From NCBI RefSeq assembly GCF_001039355.2, contig NW_019776155.1, forward strand, positions 1 through 26,694: a stretch of 26,694 nucleotides of DNA, in the 5' to 3' direction. Positions 1-8,891 of the stretch are shown here, in pieces; the stretch's first letter is position 1, and each line of letters begins with the position of its first letter. Source of the DNA: Lingula anatina. Lineage: Eukaryota; Brachiopoda; Lingulata; Lingulida; Lingulidae. Under the pieces are notes generated by a model that ran no database searches, had not been told where the DNA came from, and was given only the letters and a program-made list of their open reading frames with translations. The position numbers and the translations under genes are program-made.

Positions 1-880
1 CCATTATTTACAAAACTGTAATAAATACAATGCAAGATTATTTTACAAAGTGTTATAGTACATGAGTCGTTTACTTTCCATAGTAACGAGTATCCCATGA
101 ACTTCTGTACACTGATGAATAAAGGCCACGTTAACATAGGCAATATTACTGGAAAATCCTGTTGCTTATTTTGGTGAATTTTTTACATCCGGGCAAGGTG
201 ACAAAAACTCGATGGTATAAGCAAATGCAATACAAATGGCATTCTTTTCTAAATTGTTTTACAAGTTGATCAAAAATCAGCGTCAAGTTGGATACAATGA
301 TCTTCAAGCTAATAATTTACAACACTTTTCATTTAACTTTATCCTTTAAAGAGAGGCACATGTAGCAAAGTTTAGGCAGATGCCTGGTCTAGATTTTCCA
401 CAGATTTGTTATACTGATACGGCCATGCCCAGGGGAGGGGCTAAACGACCACCCACCTACTCCTGAGCTGGAGGCTTTGAATCTTGGAAGTGATTTTAAA
501 ACATCATTTTTCGAAAAATTACAAAAAAGCCATACCAAGAATATATCAAATCTGCAGAAATAGACTGAAGTGAGGTTTTCTTGTTGTAGTTTCAACAACA
601 ACGTTTAACAACAAAAACAACAATAACAACATACATAACACTGTCCAATGGATGTCTGCTGTATAAACACGCCAGTAAAAAAAACCCAAACAAAACAAAC
701 AAACGATCTACGCTGGTTGCATTGATGATTGCATTGCATAAAAACATTTGCACTTGTCTGTTCAGACTAATACAATAACAATCATCATAGCGTTGTGCCT
801 GTAATCATCAAGTTCGTTACAACCACTCCCAATATGAGTGTACTAGTTGAGACAGTACTGGATGCGCCGGTTGTGCTCAG
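1..880. repeat. Segmental direct duplication, copy A (partner 7992-8891)
   Basis: Positions 1-880 align colinearly with 7992-8891, with scattered substitutions (about one in twenty by eye) and a few small indels. The duplicated unit covers the 3' UTR and last coding bases of the PA-domain gene. Its right breakpoint is inside the coding exon. Its left end lies beyond the window, because homology is still running at position 1. The 63-70-residue open frames at 389-601 and 8390-8602 are shadows of this UTR. Confidence 0.95.
785..880 (-). CDS. Duplicated tail of the PA-domain gene's terminal exon (partial; status uncertain)
   Basis: On the minus strand this reads LSTTGASSTVSTSTLILGVV, then VTNLMITGTTL and a stop. 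It is the same C-terminal tail as residues 219-252 of the PA gene, lacking three residues (FLY) through a 9-nt in-frame deletion. Five substitutions separate the two copies (ACA/ACG, ATT/ATC, AGT/AGC twice, TCC/TCT), and all are synonymous. Homology stops abruptly at 880 (8891 in the other copy). Immediately upstream, CCACAG ending at 895 is a possible but pyrimidine-poor acceptor; splicing there would enter this frame in phase 1, the phase of exon 1. It may be an alternative last exon, the end of a neighbouring paralogue, or a recent relic. Confidence 0.5.
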   Translation of the reverse strand: MSTTGASSTVSTSTLILGVVVTNLMITGTTL

Positions 881-1390
881 ATCGATCCAAATATCTGTGG
901 TCCCTTACAAAGTATAGAGAGATGTATGTTATGTAACTTAATCGAACTATTCGTTATTTATGGCACCCTTTATAGTTAAAAACAGAAATTTACGTATATA
1001 ACTCGGAAAGTTGAGAATCATCTTTTACCAGTCATAATCATCGTACCCGATTTCGCTGTTGACAAACGCGGTCATAAGCAACTTTTGTTACTTCAGGAAT
1101 TTAAAATAAAAAAATCAATTGATAAACATTTTACACGTTCTGTGAGTGTCGAGGTTACTTTTTGAAGTCTCAGTTTTATTGGAACTAGACTGCTTGGAGA
1201 TCTTAGAGATTGAGGCAGGGAAATTGGTGAAAAAAAAGAAAGTAGAAAACGTTTATGGGTGCAGATTTGCAGGGTTGAACAGGAAAAAAGGTCAAAATCT
1301 AGATATGGTAATCATATTGAGGTGTTTTATTTTTTAGGTAAGGCTATGTGACGAACTCCCTTACCCCTCAAACACATACAGACACACAGC

Positions 1391-1410
1391 AAGAAGTTGT
1401 AGAACTTCTT
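1391..1410. other. Short perfect hairpin
   Basis: AAGAAGTT-gtag-AACTTCTT has an 8-bp stem and a 4-nt loop, just before the CA microsatellite. No function is implied. Confidence 0.5.
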
Positions 1411-1435
1411 GCACAAAGCCACCACCGCCACTACG

Positions 1436-1455
1436 CACACACACACACACACACA
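1436..1455 (+). repeat. (CA)10 microsatellite
   Basis: Ten CA units lie inside copy A of the 0.5-kb repeat. The other copy has only a short degenerate CA/TA run there. Confidence 0.95.
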
Positions 1456-1499
1456 ACAGTTACTTTGAAAAAACCTGCCCTGAGTGTCAGCTAACACAT

Positions 1500-1574
1500 G
1501 AAAAGGTATAGTGAGCAAGCTAGCTTTACAGTCCCCCTGAAGAAAAGGTATAGTGAGAAAACTAGCTTTATAGT
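1500..1574 (+). repeat. 33-bp direct repeat, two copies
   Basis: GAAAAGGTATAGTGAG followed by CAAGCTAGCTTTACAGT (1500-1532) recurs at 1542-1574 with a few substitutions, separated by 9 nt. Confidence 0.85.
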
Positions 1575-1597
1575 GCAAAGATTTTGGAGTCGCTTCC

Positions 1598-1618
1598 TGA
1601 GCCACACAATGTGGCTCA
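1598..1618. other. Short perfect hairpin
   Basis: TGAGCCACA-caa-TGTGGCTCA has a 9-bp perfect stem and a 3-nt loop. There is no T-tract and no gene adjacent. Confidence 0.5.
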
Positions 1619-2388
1619 CAAGTGTTGTAAGCTGCCGTAAACACCCAACGGTCGCTCCTCCTACTATTCCGAAATAGACCAATAATATCTCACACATATT
1701 CGTCACGTGACCCAACGCGTAATCCGTGCGATAACACAAGACACCAGCAGATCGCTACTTTGCAGAGAGGAGTTAAGACAGAGGAAAAAGTTTTTGAGAA
1801 GCATCGCTGTGTTGAAACATTTAAGTATATCCAACAAAAGGTAAGGGGATATGACTTTAACCACTGTCTTTTACCCTCCTTCCCTCCCCATTTAACCCTC
1901 AGGTCCAACATTTTTCCTACTATATTCAGTCTGATGTACACCTAAGGGTGGTACCCTCTTATAACAGCGCTTTGGCGCTTTTCTGGCTCTTTTTCTCCCC
2001 ACCTTTTATGGTTAAAGATGCATATAAAGTCAATTTTTTGCCACAAAAGCCAACCAAATACCAGCATATAGTTTCAAGTAGTATAACTAAGAGAATTACC
2101 AAAAGGCATTGTAACATTTAACCTGAAAATGATGTTTGAACGGATTTTTCTGTTAGCATTCTATGCAGTATGTCAATGGGGCAGAAAAGTAGGTCACGAA
2201 AGAAGGTTAAACTTTTGACAAAAATTTAAAGAAAGGAGCAGTCTAAAGCTCTTTTACGGCTGATCGAGTGAACATTGTATTTAATTTTAGATAAAACAAA
2301 AAAGGCAAAAATTGAGAATGTCAGTCTGTGTGCAGTTGTATATGTATCAGAGGATATGTGTTTCCAGTAAATCGGACACTTGTTTCTA

Positions 2389-3132
2389 CATTGAACTGAG
2401 GACTGGGCGAAAAGTAAGAGCAGGAACAATGAGATCTTTAAATTGCCATGAATATTCCACTCTTGTGTAGCGTTATCTTTTTGGAAGCTTTACAAAATAG
2501 TGCCTCTCAGGTAAAGTGATTGACTTATCTCTGATTTAGACACTAATTTATGAACCTTCGCTAACGTTTCTTAACATGGAAAGGTTTTATAATATCAGTG
2601 TCGCCAAGCAAAAAAGGCACTTTATATCAATATATATAAACAATTTTATTTTGATATTATGTCGATATAAAGAACAAGATGTATATTCATCTTCAACGCC
2701 TAAAGCACGTGTTACTTGAGTCTCTAGTGTTAGGTTATGACTCTGTTTTATGGAACGATTTATAGTTTTTTTTACTTTGGACGTGTATAAACGGGAAGAA
2801 TAATGACAAACCGTTCACCAGTTACACACACAGTACCGCTGTTTATAGATGCACGAACTGGTACGGTACATAATTTTACATCAACAAAAATCCCACTCTT
2901 GTCACTTCCAACATTTGTCACCGTGTACTAAAATAAGCAGAGCAGTATGGAGACGCTGCGAAGGTTTATAGTTTAGGTGTCTATATCAAGAGATAAGTCA
3001 ATCACTTTACATGAGAGGCATTTTTGAAAAGCTATCAAAAAGATAACGCTAGATAAAAGAGATGAATTCCCATAGAAATTTAATGATCTCATTGTTCCTG
3101 CTCTTGAGTTCCGACCGGTCCACAGTTCAATG
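2389..3132. mobile_element. 744-bp foldback / MITE-like element with about 175-bp inverted arms
   Basis: The left arm 2389-2561 and right arm 2958-3132 are inverted copies, roughly three-quarters identical by eye. Shared blocks include CATTGAACTG, AAGAGCAGGAACAATGAGAT, AGCGTTATCTTTTTG and GTGATTGACTTATCTC. The 396-nt loop has no open frame of note; it carries a TATA-rich palindrome (CTTTATATC ... GATATAAAG, 2619-2671). This architecture fits a non-autonomous DNA transposon of the foldback type. No target-site duplication was identified. Confidence 0.7.
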
Positions 3133-3678
3133 AACATAGTTCATAGACGCAGGAGCGGCCTCTGGTAAGTTTGCATAATAGCTTGAGCTAAAATTATGCT
3201 ATATTAAAATCCTGAAGTAACAAAATTATATGATTGACGGAGATATGTTCTAAAATGTGACTTTTGTGATGGTACACGTCTGTGTGGAGCAAACGTGAGA
3301 GGTGCATTCACTCCCTGATTTGATATTGATGTTTCAGGTATAGTAATACCGTTTTGGGTGAGAGACTTGTGTAACATTTGTCTTCCTGTTAAAATAAGTG
3401 TTTTTAAACCGCCAGTTATCAGAAAGCATTCACTTTGATTTTTTTAATTTGATTTTGATCGAAAAAGGGAATTTTAATACACCAATTTTCAAATACGTAT
3501 TTATGCATCTTTGTCATCAAAATGACAGAAATATAATTGCAAAAAGTGGTCTATTTGAGACTAAACTATTCTTGGTGATATTTAATATGGGTAGATTTAT
3601 ATAGAAGTGGTGGTATCAAAACATACAGAAAAAACGAGGGGAGCCTAATTCCAATATTTATCACATCTGTCCCTATTC

Positions 3679-3704
3679 AAAAAAAAAAAAAAAAAAAAAA
3701 AAAA
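3679..3704 (+). repeat. Poly(A) tract, 26 bp
   Basis: An uninterrupted run of 26 A. No recognisable SINE or LINE body precedes it, so it cannot be called a retroposon tail. Confidence 0.9.
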
Positions 3705-3839
3705 CACCACACATTAAAATCTATGTCCAGGTTCTAACTATCTATAAATGAACTACGTACATGTATCTACGATAATTGGCGGCCATTTTGGATATTTCAT
3801 GTTTCCCATGTCTGGATTCCTTGGGATTTTAGTATGTCG

Positions 3840-3922
3840 AGCAAACACAAAACTTTTAATAACGTTGCCATAACGTTTTTTTTTTTCGTTATGGAAACGT
3901 TATGAAACATGCTGTGTTTGCT
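3840..3922. mobile_element. Small foldback element with AACGTT-rich arms
   Basis: The arms are 3840-3875 (AGCAAACACAAAAC ... CCATAACG) and 3887-3922 (CGTTATGG ... GTGTTTGCT), with 30 of 36 positions complementary around a T-rich loop. Ends resembling AGCAAACACAAAACGTT with internal AATAACGTT units are familiar from short non-autonomous DNA elements in aquatic animals; that family assignment is from memory. Confidence 0.6.
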
Positions 3923-4523
3923 GGGAGGCTTCAATGTTATAAATTCTGTTGTGATTTTGACCAGGTTCACCTCAGACCTTGTCTATTTAACCTGGACAAT
4001 TGGAGTACACATTTATTATGCTGTCACTTACTAAGATTACAGTTTGCGCCACCGCTGATTACCATGAGACCTGTTTTTGTTTCGTTGATCACTATCCTTG
4101 ACTGTGAGCAAAATGTTTTCTTTTCAAGATTTTATATTGTACTTGTTCGTGATTCTTTCCCTGTTTGTAGAGAGTAAAATGGTATCGTATATATATAGTG
4201 TAAAACTGCGTGCAATCAAAGATAAGCTGCACGACGGCATCGTTATTTGTATTGTAAATAGCTCAGCTTCTCGTGGGAACAACCCTCTATCAGGGCCACA
4301 GATTTGATTCAGATTTTTCACTAGATATTCGCAGATATTTCTCTGGCTAATTCATGGCTTATTTTTTCACTGGAGAAAAGTGTAAATAATAGGCCTAAGC
4401 TGCGGCCCTGGTAGGGGATACGTGGTAAAAACGTAGTCGGCGTTTTGAGCAATGAACAAGATGCATTAATGTATAGTTGGCTTACATTCCCCAATATCTG
4501 ACTTAGAAAGTGTATATTAAGAA

Positions 4524-5042
4524 ATAGAGAGATGTGTGTTTGTAACTTAATCGAACTATTCGTTGTTAATGGCACCCATTATATTTAAAAATACAAATTT
4601 ACGGAAAGTTGAGAATCATCTTTTACTAGTCATAATCATCGTACCCGATTTTCCTGTTGAAAAACGCGGTCATAAGCAACTTTTGTTACTTCAGGATTTT
4701 AAAATTAAAAAATCAATTGATAATCATTTTACACGTTCTGTGAGTGTGGAGGGTACTTTTGGAAGTCTCAGTTTTGTTGGAAACAGACTGCTTGGAGATC
4801 TTAGAGATGGAGGCAAAGGAAATTGATGACCAAAAGAAAAGAAAGGAGAAAACGTTTATGGGTTCAGATTTGCAGGGTTGAACAGAATAAGAGGTAAAAA
4901 TCTAGTTATTGTGATCATATTGAGGTGTTTTATTTTTGAGGTGAGGCTATGTGACCCCCCCCCCTTCCTCCTCAAACACAAAAAGCAACCACCGCCACTA
5001 CTCACACATATGTATATAACAGTTACATTGAAAAAACCCTGC
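4524..5042. repeat. 0.5-kb direct repeat, copy B (partner 914-1478)
   Basis: This is the second copy, in the same orientation. It keeps an open frame of 87 codons (4563-4826), but differences from copy A in that frame are mostly non-synonymous and include stops in copy A. The frame is therefore not conserved as protein, and the repeat is best treated as non-coding. Confidence 0.85.
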
Positions 5043-5300
5043 ATCCCGCTAAAATGTAAATCACTTACAGGTAGGTACGTGCTTATAGATACGGAACCCA
5101 TGCACACCTGCACAAGTAGGCCAAAATTGTTGACCTAATTAAACAAAATCTGCACGTCACGCGTTATCGTTACACCTTAAATAGCACTTTGGAAAATCTG
5201 AAAATTTTATTTCTAGTAAAATGAAATAACATAATTCTAGGTGTGAGTCAGCATGTGACAGGTAAGTGTTGTCAGCGGAGAAATGACTTTCTTTTAGTCA

Positions 5301-5346
5301 TACCTTGAATTGCGTTTTTCTCTGACTGAGTTAGTTTCACTTTCTC
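5301..5346 (+). repeat. 46-bp direct repeat, copy A (partner 6315-6360)
   Basis: TACCTTGAATTGCGTTTTTC and the following 26 nt match 6315-6360 at 43 of 46 positions. The partner lies within the hAT-like element in the intron. Confidence 0.9.
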
Positions 5347-5400
5347 ATTTGGTTCAACTATATAATCTTTCACTTTCGCATTTAGTTCAACTATCTGATT
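5335..5400 (+). repeat. 33-bp tandem duplication
   Basis: TTTCACTTTCTCATTTGG ... (5335-5367) is repeated directly at 5368-5400 as TTTCACTTTCGCATTTAG ... with about five substitutions. Confidence 0.85.
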
Positions 5401-5678
5401 TTTTATGTGAAATAATTCATCTAAATAGAATGAAAATTACTAAGCCTCACCTCCCCCAAGGTCAATTGTCGATTACTACTGATAAATAACCGTTCGTTTA
5501 TTTTGATTTTCACATTTCACATTTAGCTGCTCACGACATGTAGGTATATACCAGTGCATTGAATAAAAACGCTCAGAGAGGTGTGAATAATTATAGGTAC
5601 AAATACTGGTACTTGGGATTGCACAATTTTTTAAGTCTTGTTGAGTGACCATCATGTAAAAAACACTTCATATTTCAG

Positions 5679-5775
5679 AAAAACACTACCAACTTAAAAT
5701 GGCAGAACAAGTAATTGGTGGAAAATCTCAAGAAGAAAACTCAAGTCACCAGAGCCAGCCACAGCAGGCATCCAG
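5679..5775 (+). CDS. Exon of unrecognised small-protein gene: 20-nt 5' UTR plus first 25 codons
   Basis: The ATG is at 5699 (context TTAAAATGG); the coding part is 5699-5775 (77 nt, ending in phase 2 with AG). The exon is framed by an acceptor-like CATATTTCAG ending at 5678 and a donor CATCCAG|GTAACA at 5776. Residues 1-25 read MAEQVIGGKSQEENSSHQSQ, then PQQAS: hydrophilic, Gln/Ser-rich and likely disordered. The acceptor suggests that one or more non-coding upstream exons exist, but I could not place them. Support comes from the clean splice sites, the favourable start context, and the exact frame match with the exon at 6729. Confidence 0.65.
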
Positions 5776-6203
5776 GTAACACGCGAGTAATTTGTGATAA
5801 ATGAAGAATATAGTTGTAACAATATTTCGAAGAACAATAAAATGAAGATCAACACAAGGCCAGTGATTAGGGGCAATTGACCTGGATTTTCATTCCAGGT
5901 GAAATGACCCTAGTCATTTACTCCCTGATGATGGTGACTGACAGTCACAGAAATATTGGAGGTAATACCTACATATTTTATAAGCTCTTGATGAAAAGAA
6001 AAACAATAATTTAAAAAAACAAATTATCATTTTGCTCTACACAAGCCTAGGCCTTATGCCGTTTCTTACTTTGAATACCAGATTTAAATTTGTACTTGCG
6101 ATCGCCCAATTAAACGAGTTCGTGGCGTGATGGAATATCCATGGCATTATAACAAGACTGAAGTGCATCAAACAGTCCAACAAATACAAGTACCCCTGTA
6201 TCA

Positions 6204-6271
6204 CCCCCCCCCCCAAAAAAAAAAAAAAAAAAAAAAGAAAAAAGAAAAAAAAAAGANAAAAAAAAAAAAAA
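6204..6271 (+). repeat. Poly(C)/poly(A) homopolymer tract with ambiguous base
   Basis: C11 is followed by A22 and further A-rich sequence, including an N at 6257. Lengths here are likely to be sequencing-limited. Confidence 0.9.
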
Positions 6272-6289
6272 CTGTAAAGATGTGCTATC

Positions 6290-6583
6290 CAAGGGCGGAT
6301 CCAAGACTATTTGGTACCTTGAATTGCGTTTTTCTGTGACTGGGTCAGTTTCACTTTCTCTTTTGACAGACCATGAGACATAAAGTCCACGCCGACGCCC
6401 CCCCTCCCCTTGGCCCCGAGAAATTCGGTATTTTAGAGGACGAACGGTGCCATTTGGTACGGTTTAGAACTATGATTCAGCCAGTCAAAACTCCAATTTC
6501 AAGAGGGGGCCATTGGTGTGACTTTTGCAGAAATCGGAAGAGAGGGTCAGGGCCCATTCGATACCCCCCTTAATCCACCACTG
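6290..6583. mobile_element. hAT-like MITE in the intron of the 94-residue protein gene
   Basis: The left end CAAGGGCGGATCCAAG and right end CTTAATCCACCACTG (reverse complement CAGTGGTGGATTAAG) are the degenerate terminal inverted repeats typical of many non-autonomous hAT elements (consensus near CAGNGGCGGATCCAG). It is 294 bp, G/C-rich compared with its surroundings, with no transposase. The 8-bp flanks do not match, so a target-site duplication is not demonstrated. Confidence 0.6.
6315..6360 (+). repeat. 46-bp direct repeat, copy B (partner 5301-5346)
   Basis: It lies 25 bp inside the hAT-like element. The partner copy stands alone about 1 kb upstream, without the element ends. Confidence 0.9.
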
Positions 6584-6728
6584 CTGTCACCAGATACTAA
6601 ATGTGGGACCCACACCATCACAATCTCAGATTTGTAACAATTTGTACCAGTGAGAGGGGCTCTGATATATTCTGTATCTTTAAATGCAATTCATCTACAT
6701 AGTATTCATTATGTTTGAATTTTTGCAG

Positions 6729-6936
6729 TAATCAAGAGCACCTGGATGAAGCCGATCATCTAACTAAGCTGCAGATTGTTCGAGCTGCGTCAAGTTCCGA
6801 CCCAGAGATACCACGGCTGTTTGGGTTTGGTGGATGCTCGCAAAATGGTGCGGTACAATTTGCCAACAAAGAGGTGCATGCACTTCCGTACATCAATCCA
6901 CCTGCAAAACCTCTCCCTGCAGTACCACGGCATTAA
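6729..6936 (+). CDS. Terminal exon of unrecognised 94-residue protein
   Basis: The acceptor TTTTTGCAG ends at 6728. The first base T completes the split Ser26 codon (AG+T), and the frame then runs to a TAA at 6934-6936, giving 94 residues in all. The exon encodes NQEHLDEADHLTKLQIVRAA, a likely helix; then SSSDPEIPRLFGFGGCSQNG, a turn-rich Gly/Pro segment; and a proline-rich end (LPYINPPAKPLPAVPRH). There is no signal peptide or membrane segment, so it is probably cytosolic or nuclear. Codon use and composition are unlike the surrounding AT-rich DNA. I do not recognise the family; no function is assigned. Confidence 0.7.
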
Positions 6937-7725
6937 TCCCCCTCTTCATAGAATAACGTGATTGATAAGGAGATACGGTTCACAAAAAAAAATCTAATCT
7001 ATGATCGTAGTTTCAAACCAACATAAACCAGTTAGAGGGTCTCTGTGCTGATTTTATCACCACATTTTTACCAAAAATGTCAAAAATGTTTGAAAGAATG
7101 GTATAAATTCCCATTATGAAGTAATTTTTATATCCTGCTTCAATTTTGAACTCTGTTAGATTTAGTATCTGAGATACTTTCACTGCTTTGTGACTCATAT
7201 ATAAACCAGTATATGCATTAACTGGCAAAATTGACCAATGTAACAAATAACAAATATACATATTATATATTTTATACTTGAGATTATACATATTATACTT
7301 GAAATACTTGACTTTTTGGGTTTGAGTATGGTTAGCAAATTCTTTCCTCTTGAAGATCTCCATAGAAATGAGAACACTAGTTTTAGAATACAATCAGCTT
7401 TTCTGTATGATTGTTGGCTACTTTTGTCCTGAGGATTTGATGTATTTGATTTATGGAATCCAGCAGTATTGCACAAATAATTACAGATTTATAGACAAGA
7501 TTTCTTTAACCACAATATGAAAGATAATCATTTAGTTACTGGCACAGAATAATGTATGTTTTGAAAGTATTTGTTTTGTTTTGAAGTGTGGGAGAAATAT
7601 AATAAATACATTGCTTTGAGTGAAAAAGTCCCACAAAATATCCATTAATTATTCATATCTTTTTGCTATCCTTTTCTATGAATTTGATTAAGATTGACTC
7701 AAAATAAAAGAGGGTAAATAATCAC
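6937..7725 (+). other. Probable 3' UTR of the 94-residue protein gene
   Basis: AT-rich non-coding sequence follows the TAA at 6936. Canonical AATAAA signals lie at 7601-7606 and 7703-7708, so the UTR would be about 0.7-0.8 kb. The minus-strand open frames at 7013-7476 are low-complexity shadows. Confidence 0.5.
7703..7708 (+). terminator. Polyadenylation signal AATAAA of the 94-residue protein gene
   Basis: An AATAAA stands in CTCAAAATAAAAGAG. An earlier AATAAA at 7601-7606 could also be used. The two signals and the opposing minus-strand signal at 7750-7755 define a very tight convergent gene boundary. Confidence 0.45.
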
Positions 7726-7739
7726 AGAGAAACAAATCT

Positions 7740-8786
7740 CTTTACAGAATTTATTCATACATAGTGCAAAACTTAGCAAAGCAATTGACATTTGACATCT
7801 TTCGACCTTTGTTATATGGAAAAATATAATTATATGTACAAAATAACTTATTCACCAACAAGGTACACTTGAATTCAACAATAACATAGCAGCTCTTGAA
7901 GGGTTATAATAATGTTGTTAATAACAATAATAATAATAAATGATTATGAAAGTACAGTTATTACAATTCTTCTAAATGAGCTTGGCTTAAACCATTATTT
8001 ACAAAACTGTAATAAATACAATGCAAGATTATTTTACAAAGTGTTATAGTACATGTGTCGTTTACTTTCCATACTAACGAGTATCCCATGAACTTCTGTA
8101 CACTGATGAATAATGGCCACGTTAACATAGGCAATATTACTGGAAAATCCTGTTACTTATTTTAGTGAATTTCTACACCTGGGCAAGGTGACAAAAACTC
8201 GATGGTATAAGCGAATGGAATACAAATGGCATTCTTTTCTAACTTGTTTTACAAGTTGATCAAAAATCAGCGTCACGTTGGATACAATGATCTTCAAGCT
8301 ATAAAATTACAACACTTTTCATTAAACTTTATCTTTGAAAGGGAGGCACAGGTAGCATGGCTGTCGCAAAGTTAATTCAGATGCCTGGTCTAGATTTTGC
8401 ACAGATTTGTTATACTAATACGGCCATGCCCAGGGGAGGGGCTAAACGACCACCCACCTACTCCTGAGCTGGAGGCTTTGAATCTTGGAAGTGATTTTAA
8501 AACATCATTTTTCGAAGAATTAGAAAAAAGCCATACAAAGAATATATCAAATCTGCAGAAATAGACCGAAGTGAGGTTTTCTTGTTGTAGTCTCAACAAC
8601 AACGTTTAACAACAAAAACAACAATAACAACATACATAACATTGTCCAATGGATGCCTGCTGTATAAACACGCCAGTAAAAAAAAAACCAAACAAAACAA
8701 TCAAACGATCTACGCTGGTTGCATTGATGATTGCATTGCATAAAAACATTTGCACTTAACTGTTCAGACTAATACAATAACAATCA
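7740..8786 (-). other. Probable 3' UTR of the PA-domain gene
   Basis: This runs from the TGA at 8789-8787 to the first good AATAAA on the minus strand (7755-7750), about 1.0 kb. I see no better signal before that point. It contains AAC-rich runs near 8595-8640 and AT-rich tracts. The 795 nt nearest the stop (7992-8786) are duplicated at the left edge of the window. Confidence 0.55.
7750..7755 (-). terminator. Polyadenylation signal AATAAA of the PA-domain gene
   Basis: TTTATT on the plus strand reads AATAAA on the minus strand. It is the first canonical signal I find downstream of the stop. Cleavage would be expected at about 7720-7740, next to the 3' end of the convergent plus-strand gene. 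Confidence 0.5.
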
Positions 8787-8891
8787 TCATAGCGTCGTGC
8801 CTGTGATCATCATGTAGAGAAAGTTCGTTACAACCACTCCCAATATGAGTGTGCTAGTTGAGACAGTGCTAGATGCGCCGGTTGTGCTCAG
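7992..8891. repeat. Segmental direct duplication, copy B (partner 1-880)
   Basis: This is the copy embedded in the intact gene. Because homology is already running at position 1 of the window, the true left boundary here may be at or before 7992. The offset between copies is about 8.0 kb. Confidence 0.95.

Larger units (their letters stand above)
914..1478. repeat. 0.5-kb direct repeat, copy A (partner 4524-5042)
   Basis: From ATAGAGAGATG onwards this stretch aligns with 4524-5042 through the segments CTTAATCGAACTATTCG, CGCGGTCATAAGCAACTTTT and TGCTTGGAGATCTTAGAGAT, and ends at TTGAAAAAACC. It is interrupted here by a CA microsatellite and a short insertion. It looks like a dispersed repeat family of unknown class. 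Confidence 0.85.
881..5678. other. Gene-free repeat patchwork
   Basis: Apart from the repeats listed separately, I see no supported exon in this stretch. Open frames such as 3398-3604, 3902-4177 and 4098-4307 lack recognisable domains or convincing splice sites. A non-coding 5' exon of the 94-residue protein gene could lie here unseen. Confidence 0.55.
5776..6728 (+). other. Intron of the 94-residue protein gene (953 bp)
   Basis: It is bounded by GTAACA and TTTTTGCAG. It contains a C11/A22+ homopolymer tract with an N at 6257, and a hAT-like non-autonomous element immediately after it. No coding sequence is seen; the frames at 6127-6339 and 6373-6573 are products of the homopolymer and the element. 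Confidence 0.65.

Noticed and set aside
389-601. 70-codon minus-strand frame, with a near-identical twin at 8390-8602
   Set aside because: Both lie in the duplicated 3' UTR. Their similarity reflects the segmental duplication, not protein conservation.
1327-1644. 105-codon minus-strand frame with a Cys-Val repeat
   Set aside because: The repeat is the translated CA microsatellite.
4098-4307. Plus-strand frame with a hydrophobic, signal-like N-terminus
   Set aside because: Short, with no family recognised and no flanking splice signals convincing enough to call an exon.
4563-4826. 87-codon plus-strand frame with protein-like composition
   Set aside because: The duplicate at about 1000-1250 differs in this frame mainly by non-synonymous changes and two stops, so the frame is not under protein selection.
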